Of a DNA stretch of 22,148 bases, positions 15,470 to 22,148 are shown in pieces; positions within the stretch are counted from its first letter, which is position 1, and every line of letters begins with the position of its first letter. Under the pieces are notes generated by a model. The model worked only from the letters and a program-made list of their open reading frames with translations, ran no database searches and had not been told where the DNA came from. Made by a program: the position numbers and the translations under genes. The stretch comes from Collinsella sp. (GTDB taxonomy: Bacteria > Actinomycetota > Coriobacteriia > Coriobacteriales > Coriobacteriaceae), in assembly GCA_019419525.1 (NCBI GenBank), contig DXZU01000003.1, positions 1 through 22,148 on the forward strand. Direction: 5' to 3'.

Positions 15470-16471
15470 CTACGCCCGCAGGTCCTTTACGCTGGAACGT
15501 TCGACCAACACGCCCGAGACGAGCGTACGGCTTCTGGAGCTCGGGGCTTCCAGACCTGCGACGACCTCGTTAAGCGCACGGACGCCCAGCTCGCGGTGAC
15601 GGAACTTCACCGACGTCAGAATCGAGTTGGGAATCGTCTTGTAAAGCTCGTCATCAAAGCCGATCACGGACACGTCGTCGGGCACACCGAGCCCTTTGTC
15701 ACGTAGAGCCATCATCACGCCGTTTGCCATGCAGTCGTTAGCAGCGAGGACCGCCGTGCAATCGGCTTTATCGGCAAGCACAAGGCCCGCGGCATAGCCA
15801 CTATCCGCATTCCAATCGCCTTGCAGAGGCTCGGGCGGCTCAATGCCATGCGCCTCGAGTGCCGCTCGCCAACCTTTCATACGGCACTGGCTCGACAGCG
15901 CTTCTTTCTTACCAGAGACGAAGTACACGTTCTTGTGCCCGTGATTCAAGAAGTACTCGCACGCCATGCGCGCGCCGCCCTCTTGATCGTCACTGACGGT
16001 GGAGCAGGTAGGATGTTCCATCGGTGTGATAATCACCGTCTTGAGGTCTTTCGGTGCCTCAAAAGTATCAAAGTCATCGACCATCTGACGCAGGTTGAAG
16101 ATCATGCCATCAACAGGCAGCTGCGACATCCTACGCGCCGCTTCGGCAAGGGTCATCTTCTCCCCCGCCCGCTTTTTGATCATCGTGAGCGCAAAGCCGC
16201 GTTCTTCGGCGGCATCTGCGATACCGTCAATCATGTCCACGGCACCGCCCGACAAGTGGAACAGCACCACGCCGATGCACCCGTAACGGCCCAACTTGAG
16301 CGAACGCGCGGCAAAGTTCGCCCGGAACCCGAGCGCTTCCATTGCGGAATGGACCTTATCGCGTGTCGACTCTCGCACGCTACCGGGCTCGTTAATCACA
16401 CGCGAAACCGTCTTGAGAGAAACACCCGCGGCAATCGCCACATCGTTCATTGAGACATTTTTCTTGTCCAT
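15470..16471 (-). CDS. LacI-family transcriptional regulator, cassette 3
   Basis: A LacI/GalR repressor of about 333 aa. The helix-turn-helix is VSMNDVAIAAGVSLKTVSRVI, with Leu19-Lys20 at the specificity positions, followed by FRANFAARSLKLG and an effector domain ending in VLVERSSVKDLRA. I chose the ATG at 16471 because the family homology begins there; the frame is open to 16534, and no strong ribosome site marks either start. It is divergent from the EIICB/GH1 pair at 16756-20030. A perfect 24-bp palindrome lies between them. It converges with cassette 2 across the hairpin pair R3/R4. Confidence 0.9.
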   Translation of the reverse strand: MDKKNVSMNDVAIAAGVSLKTVSRVINEPGSVRESTRDKVHSAMEALGFRANFAARSLKLGRYGCIGVVLFHLSGGAVDMIDGIADAAEERGFALTMIKKRAGEKMTLAEAARRMSQLPVDGMIFNLRQMVDDFDTFEAPKDLKTVIITPMEHPTCSTVSDDQEGGARMACEYFLNHGHKNVYFVSGKKEALSSQCRMKGWRAALEAHGIEPPEPLQGDWNADSGYAAGLVLADKADCTAVLAANDCMANGVMMALRDKGLGVPDDVSVIGFDDELYKTIPNSILTSVKFRHRELGVRALNEVVAGLEAPSSRSRTLVSGVLVERSSVKDLRA

Positions 16472-16553
16472 CGTTGCCACTACTTCTCCACTCGGTTCTC
16501 TATCGCTTGTTTTTTGCGTTCTAGCATACACCACCTGCCTGACTGATAAATCA

Positions 16554-16583
16554 ACCGTTTACCGGACAATATCGACCGCTCAC
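16554..16583 (+). promoter_or_regulatory. ACCG(T/C)T direct repeat, 21-bp period, cassette 3
   Basis: ACCGTTTA at 16554 and ACCGCTCA at 16575, same arrangement as at 11609-11638 and, on the minus strand, 5463-5492. Confidence 0.35.
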
Positions 16584-16610
16584 CCGTATATCCTTGTTGC
16601 TCTTCCAAAA

Positions 16611-16628
16611 ATGTCTTACGTTGTCATT
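16611..16628. promoter_or_regulatory. LacI-type half operator, cassette 3
   Basis: The right half ACGTTGTCATT is identical to that of the palindrome that begins 23 bp downstream; the left half is poor. Confidence 0.45.
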
Positions 16629-16630
16629 AA

Positions 16631-16654
16631 CGAAATGACAACGTTGTCATTTCG
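16631..16654. promoter_or_regulatory. Perfect 24-bp palindromic LacI operator, cassette 3
   Basis: CGAAATGACAAC followed directly by its exact reverse complement, with the central CG of LacI-family sites. It lies 101 bp before the EIICB start and is the strongest operator candidate in the window. Confidence 0.75.
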
Positions 16655-16755
16655 CAATGCCTTCCTTGAGCAGGAAGGTTTCCGGGCAGTCCTGACCATC
16701 CATCGACGACCAGTTCCATCCACATGCATCGCGCATCAAGTAGCAAAGGAGCTCT

Positions 16756-18533
16756 ATGGACGCCATCGTAAAGATGCTTGAAAAGCATCAGCCGTTCTTT
16801 GAGAAGATCTCGAGGAACATCTACCTCCAGGCTATTAAGGACGGATTCCTTGGGTGCATGCCCATCGTCCTCACCTCTTCGATCTTTCTGCTCATTGCCA
16901 CCCTTCCCGGCGTGGTCGGCATCACGCTGCCCCAGCCGCTCATCGACTGGTGCAACAAGCTGTACAACTTCACCATGGGTGTCATGGGCATCATGGTTGC
17001 CGGCACCACTGCCAAGAACTTCACGGCATCCATGAACCGTCGCATGCCCGCCGGCAAGGTGCTCAACGACGGCTCCACCATGGTGGCCCCCAGTGCAGCA
17101 TGCTGCTGCTCGCTGTTACGCAGTTCACCACCAAGTTCAACGGCTCCGAGCTTTCGGTCTTCGATTGCACCAGCATGGGTACGCGCGGTCTGTTCTCGGC
17201 CTATATCGCCGCGTTCATTACCGTGTGGGTCTACAAATTCTGCGTCTCGCGCGATCTGACCATTAAGCTGCCCAAGGAGGTTCCGGGCGCCATCGCTCAG
17301 AACTTCCGCGACATCATCCCCTTTGGCGGCGCCGTCATCATCTGCGGCATTATCGATGTCGTCGTGCGCAACCTCATGGGCGTTCCGTTCTCCGAGCTGC
17401 TTATCAAACTGCTCTCCCCGCTCTTTACCGCTGCAGAAACCTATCCTGGCCTTATCCTTATCCAGGCAGCCACCGCGTTCTTCTGGTTCATCGGCGTCCA
17501 CGGCCCCTCGATCGTCCAGCCGGGCATCGACCCCATCCGTCTTGCCAGCCAGGCCGAGAACCTGCAGGTTCTGCTGGCCGGTGGTCACCCCGCCCATTCC
17601 CTCACCTTCAACATGTCGCTCGTGGGTGAGTTCGGCGGCACCGGCGCCACGTTCATCGTGCCGCTTCTGCTGATTCTCTTTATGAAGTCCAAGCAGCTCA
17701 AAGCCGTCGGTAAGGCCTCGATTGTTCCTGTTGCCTTCGCTGTCAACGAACCGCTGCTCTTTGGCGCGCCGATGATCCTTAACCCCTACATGCTCATCCC
17801 CTTTGTTGCCGCCGGCTGCGTCAACGTGAGTGTTGCCAAGTTCTTTATCGACAACGTGGGCATGAACGGCTTCTCCTTCGTGGTGCCTTGGGCTACCCCT
17901 GCCCCCATCGGCATCTTCATCACCACGAACTTCCAGCTTATCGCCCTGGTATTTGTCGCGATCATCATCTTGCTGGACGCCATCATCTACCTACCGTTCT
18001 TGAAGGCATACGATAAGCTGCTCTGCGACCAGGAGGCCGAGCGCGCCGCCGAGCTGGGTCTCGAGTCCGATGGTGCTGCCACCATCGCCGCCAACGCCTC
18101 TGCGCCCGCTATCGAGCAGACTACCGTCTCCGTCGAGCCGACCGCCGCTGCCGCCGACAGCAAGCCTGTCGCCGATCAGCCCGAGCCCGCCGCCGACGCA
18201 TCCGCTAAGAAAGATGTCGACGGTCTGAAGGTCCTCGTCCTGTGCGCCGGCGCCGGCACCTCTGCCATGCTTGCCAACGCCATCAAGGAAGGTGCTGCGC
18301 AGACCGGAGAGAACATCGCTTCCTCCGCAGGCGCCTATGGCCAGCATACTGCCATCATGGATCAGTACGACGTCATCGTGCTCGCCCCGCAGGTTCGTAG
18401 CTACTACAACGACATGAAGGCCGACACCGATCGTCTGGGCATTAAGCTGCTCGCTCCCCGCGGCAAGGAATATATCGACCTTACCCGCGACCCCGCTGGC
18501 GCCATCAAGTGGCTCCGCGAGAACCTCGACTAG
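16756..18533 (+). pseudogene. PTS lactose/cellobiose-type EIICB permease, cassette 3, frameshifted
   Basis: The first 112 codons (MDAIVKMLEK... to NDGSTMVA) match the cassette 2 permease. The match then continues in the -1 frame from CSMLLLAVTQ to the stop at 18533. The break lies at 17086-17093, in a run of five C; one missing base relative to cassette 2 explains it. In the first frame translation runs into unrelated residues and ends at 17259, within EIIC. If restored, the protein would be 592 aa with the EIIC motifs IGVHGPS and AVNEPLLFGAP, an acidic/Ala linker and an EIIB cysteine in VLCAGAGTSAML. The ATG follows AAAGGAG. The rest of the frame is undamaged, so this is a recent mutation, a sequencing error, or a slippage site. 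Confidence 0.85.
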
Positions 18534-18548
18534 TTTCCTCCCTCTGTT

Positions 18549-18575
18549 GGTGCCCGGATCCCCAGTTCGGGCACC
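18549..18575 (+). promoter_or_regulatory. Intercistronic hairpin between EIICB and GH1, cassette 3
   Basis: An 8-bp perfect stem GGTGCCCG/CGGGCACC with an 11-nt loop and no T-run, placed like the hairpin at 8701-8732 in cassette 1. Confidence 0.55.
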
Positions 18576-18608
18576 CTCCCTATTCGTATCCCACAGAAAG
18601 GATGACTC

Positions 18609-20030
18609 ATGACCAACCCCATGCAGTTCCCCGACGGCTTTGTGTTTGGCGGCGCCACCGCTGCTTACCAGGTTGAGGGCGAGACCCGCACGCACGGCAA
18701 GGGCAAAGTGCCCTGGGACGATTTCCTGGCTGCTCAGGGTCGCTTCTCCCCCGACCCCGCAAGCGATTTCTACAACAAGTATCCGGTCGATATCGACCTG
18801 TGCCAGCGCTTCGGCATCAACGGTATCCGCGTCTCCATCGCTTGGAGCCGCATCTTCCCCAACGGCACTGGCGAGATCAACCCCGAGGGTGTTGCCTTCT
18901 ATCACGAGCTCTTTGCCACCTGCAACAAAGCCGGCGTTATCCCCTATGTCACGCTCGATCACTTTGATACGCCCGAGGCCTTTTACCAGGACGGCGGCGA
19001 GGGCTTCCTGACGCGCACGACGATTGACGCCTTTGTCGAGTACGCCAAGTTCTGCTTTGCCGAGTTCACCGAGGTCAAGCACTGGTTTACCTTTAACGAG
19101 ATTCCCGCGACCGCCGAGGGCAGCTTCATCGTCGGCAACTGGCCGCACGGCGAGAAGTACCGCCTGGACAAGGCCTTCCAGCTCATGCACAACATGATGG
19201 TGGCCCACGCCAAGGCTGTCGTCGCCTTCCATGAGGGCGGCTTTGAGGGCGAGATCGGCATTGTCCAGAACCTGGAGCCCAAGTATCCCCTCGACCCCAA
19301 CAACGCCGCCGACTGCGAGGCCGCCCGCATGGCCGACGTCATCAACAACCGGTGGGTACTCGACGCCACCTTCCGCGGCCACTATGCAGCCGACACCATG
19401 GAGGCTGCGACCAAGCTGGCCCATATCGCCGGCGGCGAGCTCGACGTCCGCGACGAGGACATCGCCGCGCTGACCGCCGCGCTCCCTTACAACGATTGCC
19501 TGGGCGTCAATACCTACAAGTGCCAGTTCCTGCGTGCCGCCGAGGGCGAAAACGACATCAACCACAATGGCACCGGTGACAAGGGCTCCTCGCGCTGGTT
19601 CCTCAAGGGCGTTGGTGAGGCATGCGTGCGCGAAGGCGTACCCACCACCGATTGGGACTGGATTATCTATCCCGAGGGCCTCTACGACCTGCTGCTCCGC
19701 ATTAAGAACGATTACCCCAACTACAAGAAGATTTACATCACCGAGAACGGCATGGGTTATAAGGACGACTTCGAGGACGGCTTTATCGACGACGCCCCTC
19801 GCATCGACTACATGCGTCAGCATCTCGCATGGATCCTCAAGGCGATTGACGGCGGCGTGAACGTCGACGGCTACTTTGTGTGGTCGCTGCAGGACCAGTT
19901 CTCCTGGACCAACGGCTATAACAAGCGCTATGGCCTGTTCTACATCGACTTTGAGACCCAGAAGCGCTATCCCAAGGCGAGCGCGTACTGGTACAAGAAC
20001 GTCGCGGAGACCGGCCTGCTCATGGCCTAA
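18609..20030 (+). CDS. lacG: GH1 6-phospho-beta-galactosidase, cassette 3
   Basis: A 473-aa GH1 enzyme with acid/base Glu164 in TFNEI and nucleophile Glu379 in ITENG. The phosphate site is Ser432, Lys439 and Tyr441, with LacG-type Trp433. The start at 18609 follows AAAGGA. It is very close to the cassette 1 enzyme over the whole length (shared QVEGETRTHGKGKV and GINGIR, for example). One active-site neighbour differs: VTLDHFDTP here against VTLHHFDTP in cassette 1, with the conserved substrate His kept and the residue before it changed to Asp. Intact although the permease before it is frameshifted. Confidence 0.9.
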   Translation: MTNPMQFPDGFVFGGATAAYQVEGETRTHGKGKVPWDDFLAAQGRFSPDPASDFYNKYPVDIDLCQRFGINGIRVSIAWSRIFPNGTGEINPEGVAFYHELFATCNKAGVIPYVTLDHFDTPEAFYQDGGEGFLTRTTIDAFVEYAKFCFAEFTEVKHWFTFNEIPATAEGSFIVGNWPHGEKYRLDKAFQLMHNMMVAHAKAVVAFHEGGFEGEIGIVQNLEPKYPLDPNNAADCEAARMADVINNRWVLDATFRGHYAADTMEAATKLAHIAGGELDVRDEDIAALTAALPYNDCLGVNTYKCQFLRAAEGENDINHNGTGDKGSSRWFLKGVGEACVREGVPTTDWDWIIYPEGLYDLLLRIKNDYPNYKKIYITENGMGYKDDFEDGFIDDAPRIDYMRQHLAWILKAIDGGVNVDGYFVWSLQDQFSWTNGYNKRYGLFYIDFETQKRYPKASAYWYKNVAETGLLMA

Positions 20031-20052
20031 CTTCAGCCGCGTATCCCCTGTC

Positions 20053-20100
20053 GGCCGCATGCGAATCCCCCACGGGTTCGCATGCGGCCTTTTTTGTTTT
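20053..20100 (+). terminator. Intrinsic terminator, end of cassette 3
   Basis: A 13-bp stem GGCCGCATGCGAA with its complement, followed by a seven-T run and TTTT after one G. It starts 23 bp after the GH1 stop. Confidence 0.93.
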
Positions 20101-20119
20101 TGGTGAGCCCGAGCAGGCC

Positions 20120-20184
20120 GTTTATCTCGATCTGTAACATCTAGCAGGGATTTTCAATCCTAACTGTTATAGATTTAGACGAAC
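20120..20184. repeat. Long hairpin repeat R5 (type A)
   Basis: GTTTATCTCGATCTGTAACA arm with a partner ending GTTATAGATTTAGACGAAC. The loop is diverged (CAGGGATTTTCAATC). It lies 20 bp after the terminator. Confidence 0.8.
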
Positions 20185-20203
20185 GGGCGACCAGGGCTGA
20201 AAG

Positions 20204-20261
20204 ATCTCAATCTGTAACACGTAGCCCACTTTTAACCGTCTAACTGTTACAGATCGAGACA
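20204..20261. repeat. Long hairpin repeat R6 (type B)
   Basis: Starts 84 bp after R5. The core AACACGTAGCCCACTTTTAA matches R2, so the A-then-B order of cassette 1 is repeated here. Confidence 0.8.
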
Positions 20262-20314
20262 ATAAGATAGTCAAATCCGAACTTTCCAAGCAGTTATAAA
20301 GCATGGTTTCTAGT

Positions 20315-20389
20315 TTTCGGTATCACGAACATACTTTCGGTATCATTTAATGGTATTATGATATCGAAAGTATGTTCGTGATACCGAAA
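20315..20389 (+). promoter_or_regulatory. 32-bp inverted repeat overlapping the Fic promoter and ribosome site
   Basis: Arms at 20315-20346 and 20358-20389 are complementary at 31 of 32 positions around an 11-nt AT-rich centre. Each arm has two copies of TTTCGGTATCA, 20 bp apart, making four sites in all (one with a single change). A possible -10 TATTAT lies at 20354-20359. The last copy merges with the ribosome site AAAGGAG, 5 nt before the ATG. Most likely an operator array for autoregulation. Confidence 0.7.
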
Positions 20390-20397
20390 GGAGCCGC

Positions 20398-21630
20398 ATG
20401 CGCCAGTTCGATTACACCACAGTCCCAGCGGAACTCGAAGCAACTCCAATCACCAACCTCCTCCTCTCGATACGCGAGCATAAAGGCCGACAGCTTGCTC
20501 TGAGTCAAGTCAAACCCGAGCTTCTATCGTCCCTAATGGAGGAGGCTAAGATCCAAAGCACCCGATCCTCCAACGGACTTGAAGGAATTGTTACCACCCA
20601 AAAAAGACTCAAAGCGATCATGGCGTATTCCGCCAAGCCAAGCTCCCGCGCAGAGGAAGAAATCGCTGGATACCGAGATGTGCTGTCGCTTATTCACGAG
20701 CAACACGATTCCATTCCCGTAACGCCATCGGTCATTCTGCAGTTGCATCGTGACCTCATGGCGCACACGGCAATCTCGTATGGAGGCCATTGGAAGGATA
20801 GCGATAACGAAATCGTCTCCATTGACGATCAAGGTAATCGATTTGTGCGCTTTAGGCCCCCTTCGGCTCTAGCAACCCCGGGACTTATTAAAGAAGCCTG
20901 CCAGTCCCTCAACGATGCTTTATCTCGCCAAGTTTGCGATCCCCTCCTTATATCGCTCCGCTTTATCTTCGATTTTGTCAGTATTCATCCCTTCAACGAT
21001 GGCAATGGCAGGATGAGCCGGCTCCTTACAACGCTGCTGCTCGAAAAGACTGGATACGACGTTGCGCGTTACATCAGCATCGAACGACTTATTGAAGACA
21101 ACAAAGCGCTTTACTACAACGCCCTCGCTGCAAGCTCCACTGGATGGAATGAAAATCAAAACACCGAAGCACCCTTTATCCGTTTCATGCTCGGAACAAC
21201 CCTGGCCGCCTACCGACAGCTCGAACAGCGTACCTTAATTGAATCAAGCACTCGTCCCATGTCGAAGCAAGCGCGCATCGCCGTTCTATTTCAACAGAGA
21301 CCCGGCGTCATTAAGAAATCAGACATCCGATCCAACTGCCCCGATATCAGCGAGGTTACCGTTAAACGAACCCTCAGTCAGCTTGTTAGTTGCAGCGCAA
21401 TCGAAAAAACAGGGGCGGGTCGTTCGACGGGCTACATACTCAAAGACGTCCATGCTCTAGAACTATTCTTGCAATCCACAATACCCGATAGCGAGGCCGC
21501 AATAACAAAAGAGGCCCCAAAGGATAAGCTCCTTGAACGTGTAAGCCACGCCGAGGATGAAAGCAGAGAGGGGCTCTATGAAGACTACGATTCATTCTCA
21601 AGGGACATAAAGACGAAATACGGAGTCTAG
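20398..21630 (+). CDS. Fic-family protein (predicted AMPylase) with C-terminal winged helix
   Basis: A 410-aa protein. The Fic core motif HPFNDGNGRMSR (residues 197-208) has catalytic His197, and the upstream flap reads GGHWKDSDNEIVSI. An N-terminal inhibitory helix motif SNGLEG (58-63; Glu62) marks a self-inhibited class II Fic enzyme, normally a transferase of AMP from ATP to protein hydroxyls. Residues about 285-350 resemble a winged helix-turn-helix, suggesting DNA binding, possibly to the inverted repeat directly upstream. ATG at 20398 follows AAAGGAG. Its codon use is more AT-rich than the sugar genes, and a decayed gene follows, so recent acquisition is likely. The target is unknown, and no separate antitoxin gene is seen. 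Confidence 0.9.
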   Translation: MRQFDYTTVPAELEATPITNLLLSIREHKGRQLALSQVKPELLSSLMEEAKIQSTRSSNGLEGIVTTQKRLKAIMAYSAKPSSRAEEEIAGYRDVLSLIHEQHDSIPVTPSVILQLHRDLMAHTAISYGGHWKDSDNEIVSIDDQGNRFVRFRPPSALATPGLIKEACQSLNDALSRQVCDPLLISLRFIFDFVSIHPFNDGNGRMSRLLTTLLLEKTGYDVARYISIERLIEDNKALYYNALAASSTGWNENQNTEAPFIRFMLGTTLAAYRQLEQRTLIESSTRPMSKQARIAVLFQQRPGVIKKSDIRSNCPDISEVTVKRTLSQLVSCSAIEKTGAGRSTGYILKDVHALELFLQSTIPDSEAAITKEAPKDKLLERVSHAEDESREGLYEDYDSFSRDIKTKYGV

Positions 21631-21667
21631 TCATATCCCAGAATAGCCTCATCCTTGTTGCCCAAAA

Positions 21668-22057
21668 TTATTTGCGCGTCATTTTAAAGCGGTACCCCTG
21701 CGCCGGCTGGGGGGGGCAGAAGTATCGTCTGCCGATCCTGCTGGAGTCGGCAATCAGATAGCGCGCATCGGCCTTGCTAAAGGCGAGCTGCTGGATGCGG
21801 CCCTCGTCCATGTTGGACGTGGACACGTCGCCATCCAGAATGCCGTTGGCACCGATAAACGCCGTGTCAATCCCTAGTGCGCGCAGGGCATCCTCGGCCA
21901 TGGGGCCCACAAAGGCGGCGGTGCGGCGACGGTACATGCCGCCCACCAGGCACAGCTCGCAATCCTCGCGCGCCTCGAGCAGACTAAAGACCGAAAGCGA
22001 ATTGGTCACATAGATGGAAGGCAGTTTGTCGGTGACTCGGAGAGCGCCAATGCGATC
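21668..22057 (-). pseudogene. Remnant of a DeoR-family regulator (effector domain only)
   Basis: The open frame reads VTDKLPSIYVTNSLSVFSLLEA, then CLVGGMYRRRTAAFVGPMAEDAL, GIDTAFIGANGI and ARYLIADSSRIGR, the typical sugar-phosphate-binding domain of DeoR proteins. The N-terminal helix-turn-helix is missing: an in-frame stop lies at 22058-22060 and no related sequence is seen before it. The last 19 residues (from about YFCPPQ) do not fit DeoR and follow a run of eight G at 21709-21716. This is a truncated, probably non-functional gene; the only visible starts are internal GTG-type codons. Confidence 0.75.
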
Positions 22058-22100
22058 TCACGACGGTTGCGTTCATTGTCTCAATTAGATACTCAATCAG

Positions 22101-22123
22101 AACCACCCTTAAAAAGGGTGGTT
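22101..22123. terminator. Terminator-like hairpin near the window end
   Basis: A 10-bp stem AACCACCCTT/AAGGGTGGTT with a 3-nt loop, followed by TTGCTCTT on the plus strand. The strand it serves is unclear; it lies 470 bp after the Fic stop. Confidence 0.55.
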
Positions 22124-22148
22124 TGCTCTTAGGGTATAACCCACGGGC

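Larger units (their letters stand above)
20031..20397. other. Intergenic region between cassette 3 and the Fic gene
   Basis: 367 bp holding, in order, the cassette 3 terminator, hairpin repeats R5 and R6, and the long inverted repeat in front of the Fic gene. No gene is seen. Confidence 0.7.

Noticed and set aside
17991..20060. A 689-aa open frame on the minus strand opposite the cassette 3 permease end and GH1
   Set aside because: Antisense shadow of two recognisable genes, with the same composition bias.
22061..22148. N-terminal part of the DeoR gene upstream of the remnant
   Set aside because: None of the three minus-strand frames here resembles a DeoR helix-turn-helix, and the segment contains a terminator-like hairpin.

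Overview
The window looks like part of the chromosome of a GC-rich gut actinobacterium, most likely Collinsella or another member of the Coriobacteriia. This is inferred from the GC-biased coding sequence, the long antisense shadow frames and the density of sugar phosphotransferase (PTS) genes; no rRNA or other taxonomic marker is present. Almost everything concerns uptake and breakdown of lactose or other beta-galactosides.

Minus strand, 132-5338: a tagatose-6-phosphate pathway block, read lacA - lacB - aldose 1-epimerase - lacC. It is followed at higher coordinates by an unrecognised five-helix membrane protein and a stand-alone PTS lactose-type EIIA (lacF) with its own promoter region and terminator. 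Nearly identical, about 120-nt structured repeats lie directly after the lacB and lacC stop codons. No lacD aldolase is visible; it may lie outside the window.

5553-20030: three consecutive cassettes of the same design. Each has a LacI-family repressor on the minus strand, divergent from a plus-strand pair made of a PTS EIICB permease and a GH1 6-phospho-beta-galactosidase. The order is EIICB-GH1 in cassettes 1 and 3 and GH1-EIICB in cassette 2. The intergenic regions carry LacI-type operators on the common plan AATG-N2-(N)ACGT(N)-N2-CATT, with a different variant in each cassette. Every cassette ends in a terminator followed by a pair of long hairpin repeats, six hairpins in all. The EIICB of cassette 3 is broken by a 1-nt frameshift.

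The likely combined role: EIIA (lacF) phosphorylates the three EIICB permeases, which import beta-galactosides as 6-phosphates. The three GH1 enzymes release galactose-6-phosphate, LacAB isomerises it to tagatose-6-phosphate, and LacC phosphorylates that to tagatose-1,6-bisphosphate.

20398-22148: a less GC-rich segment with a Fic-family AMPylase gene, preceded by a 32-bp near-perfect inverted repeat that runs into its ribosome binding site, then a decayed DeoR-family regulator and a terminator-like hairpin at the window edge.
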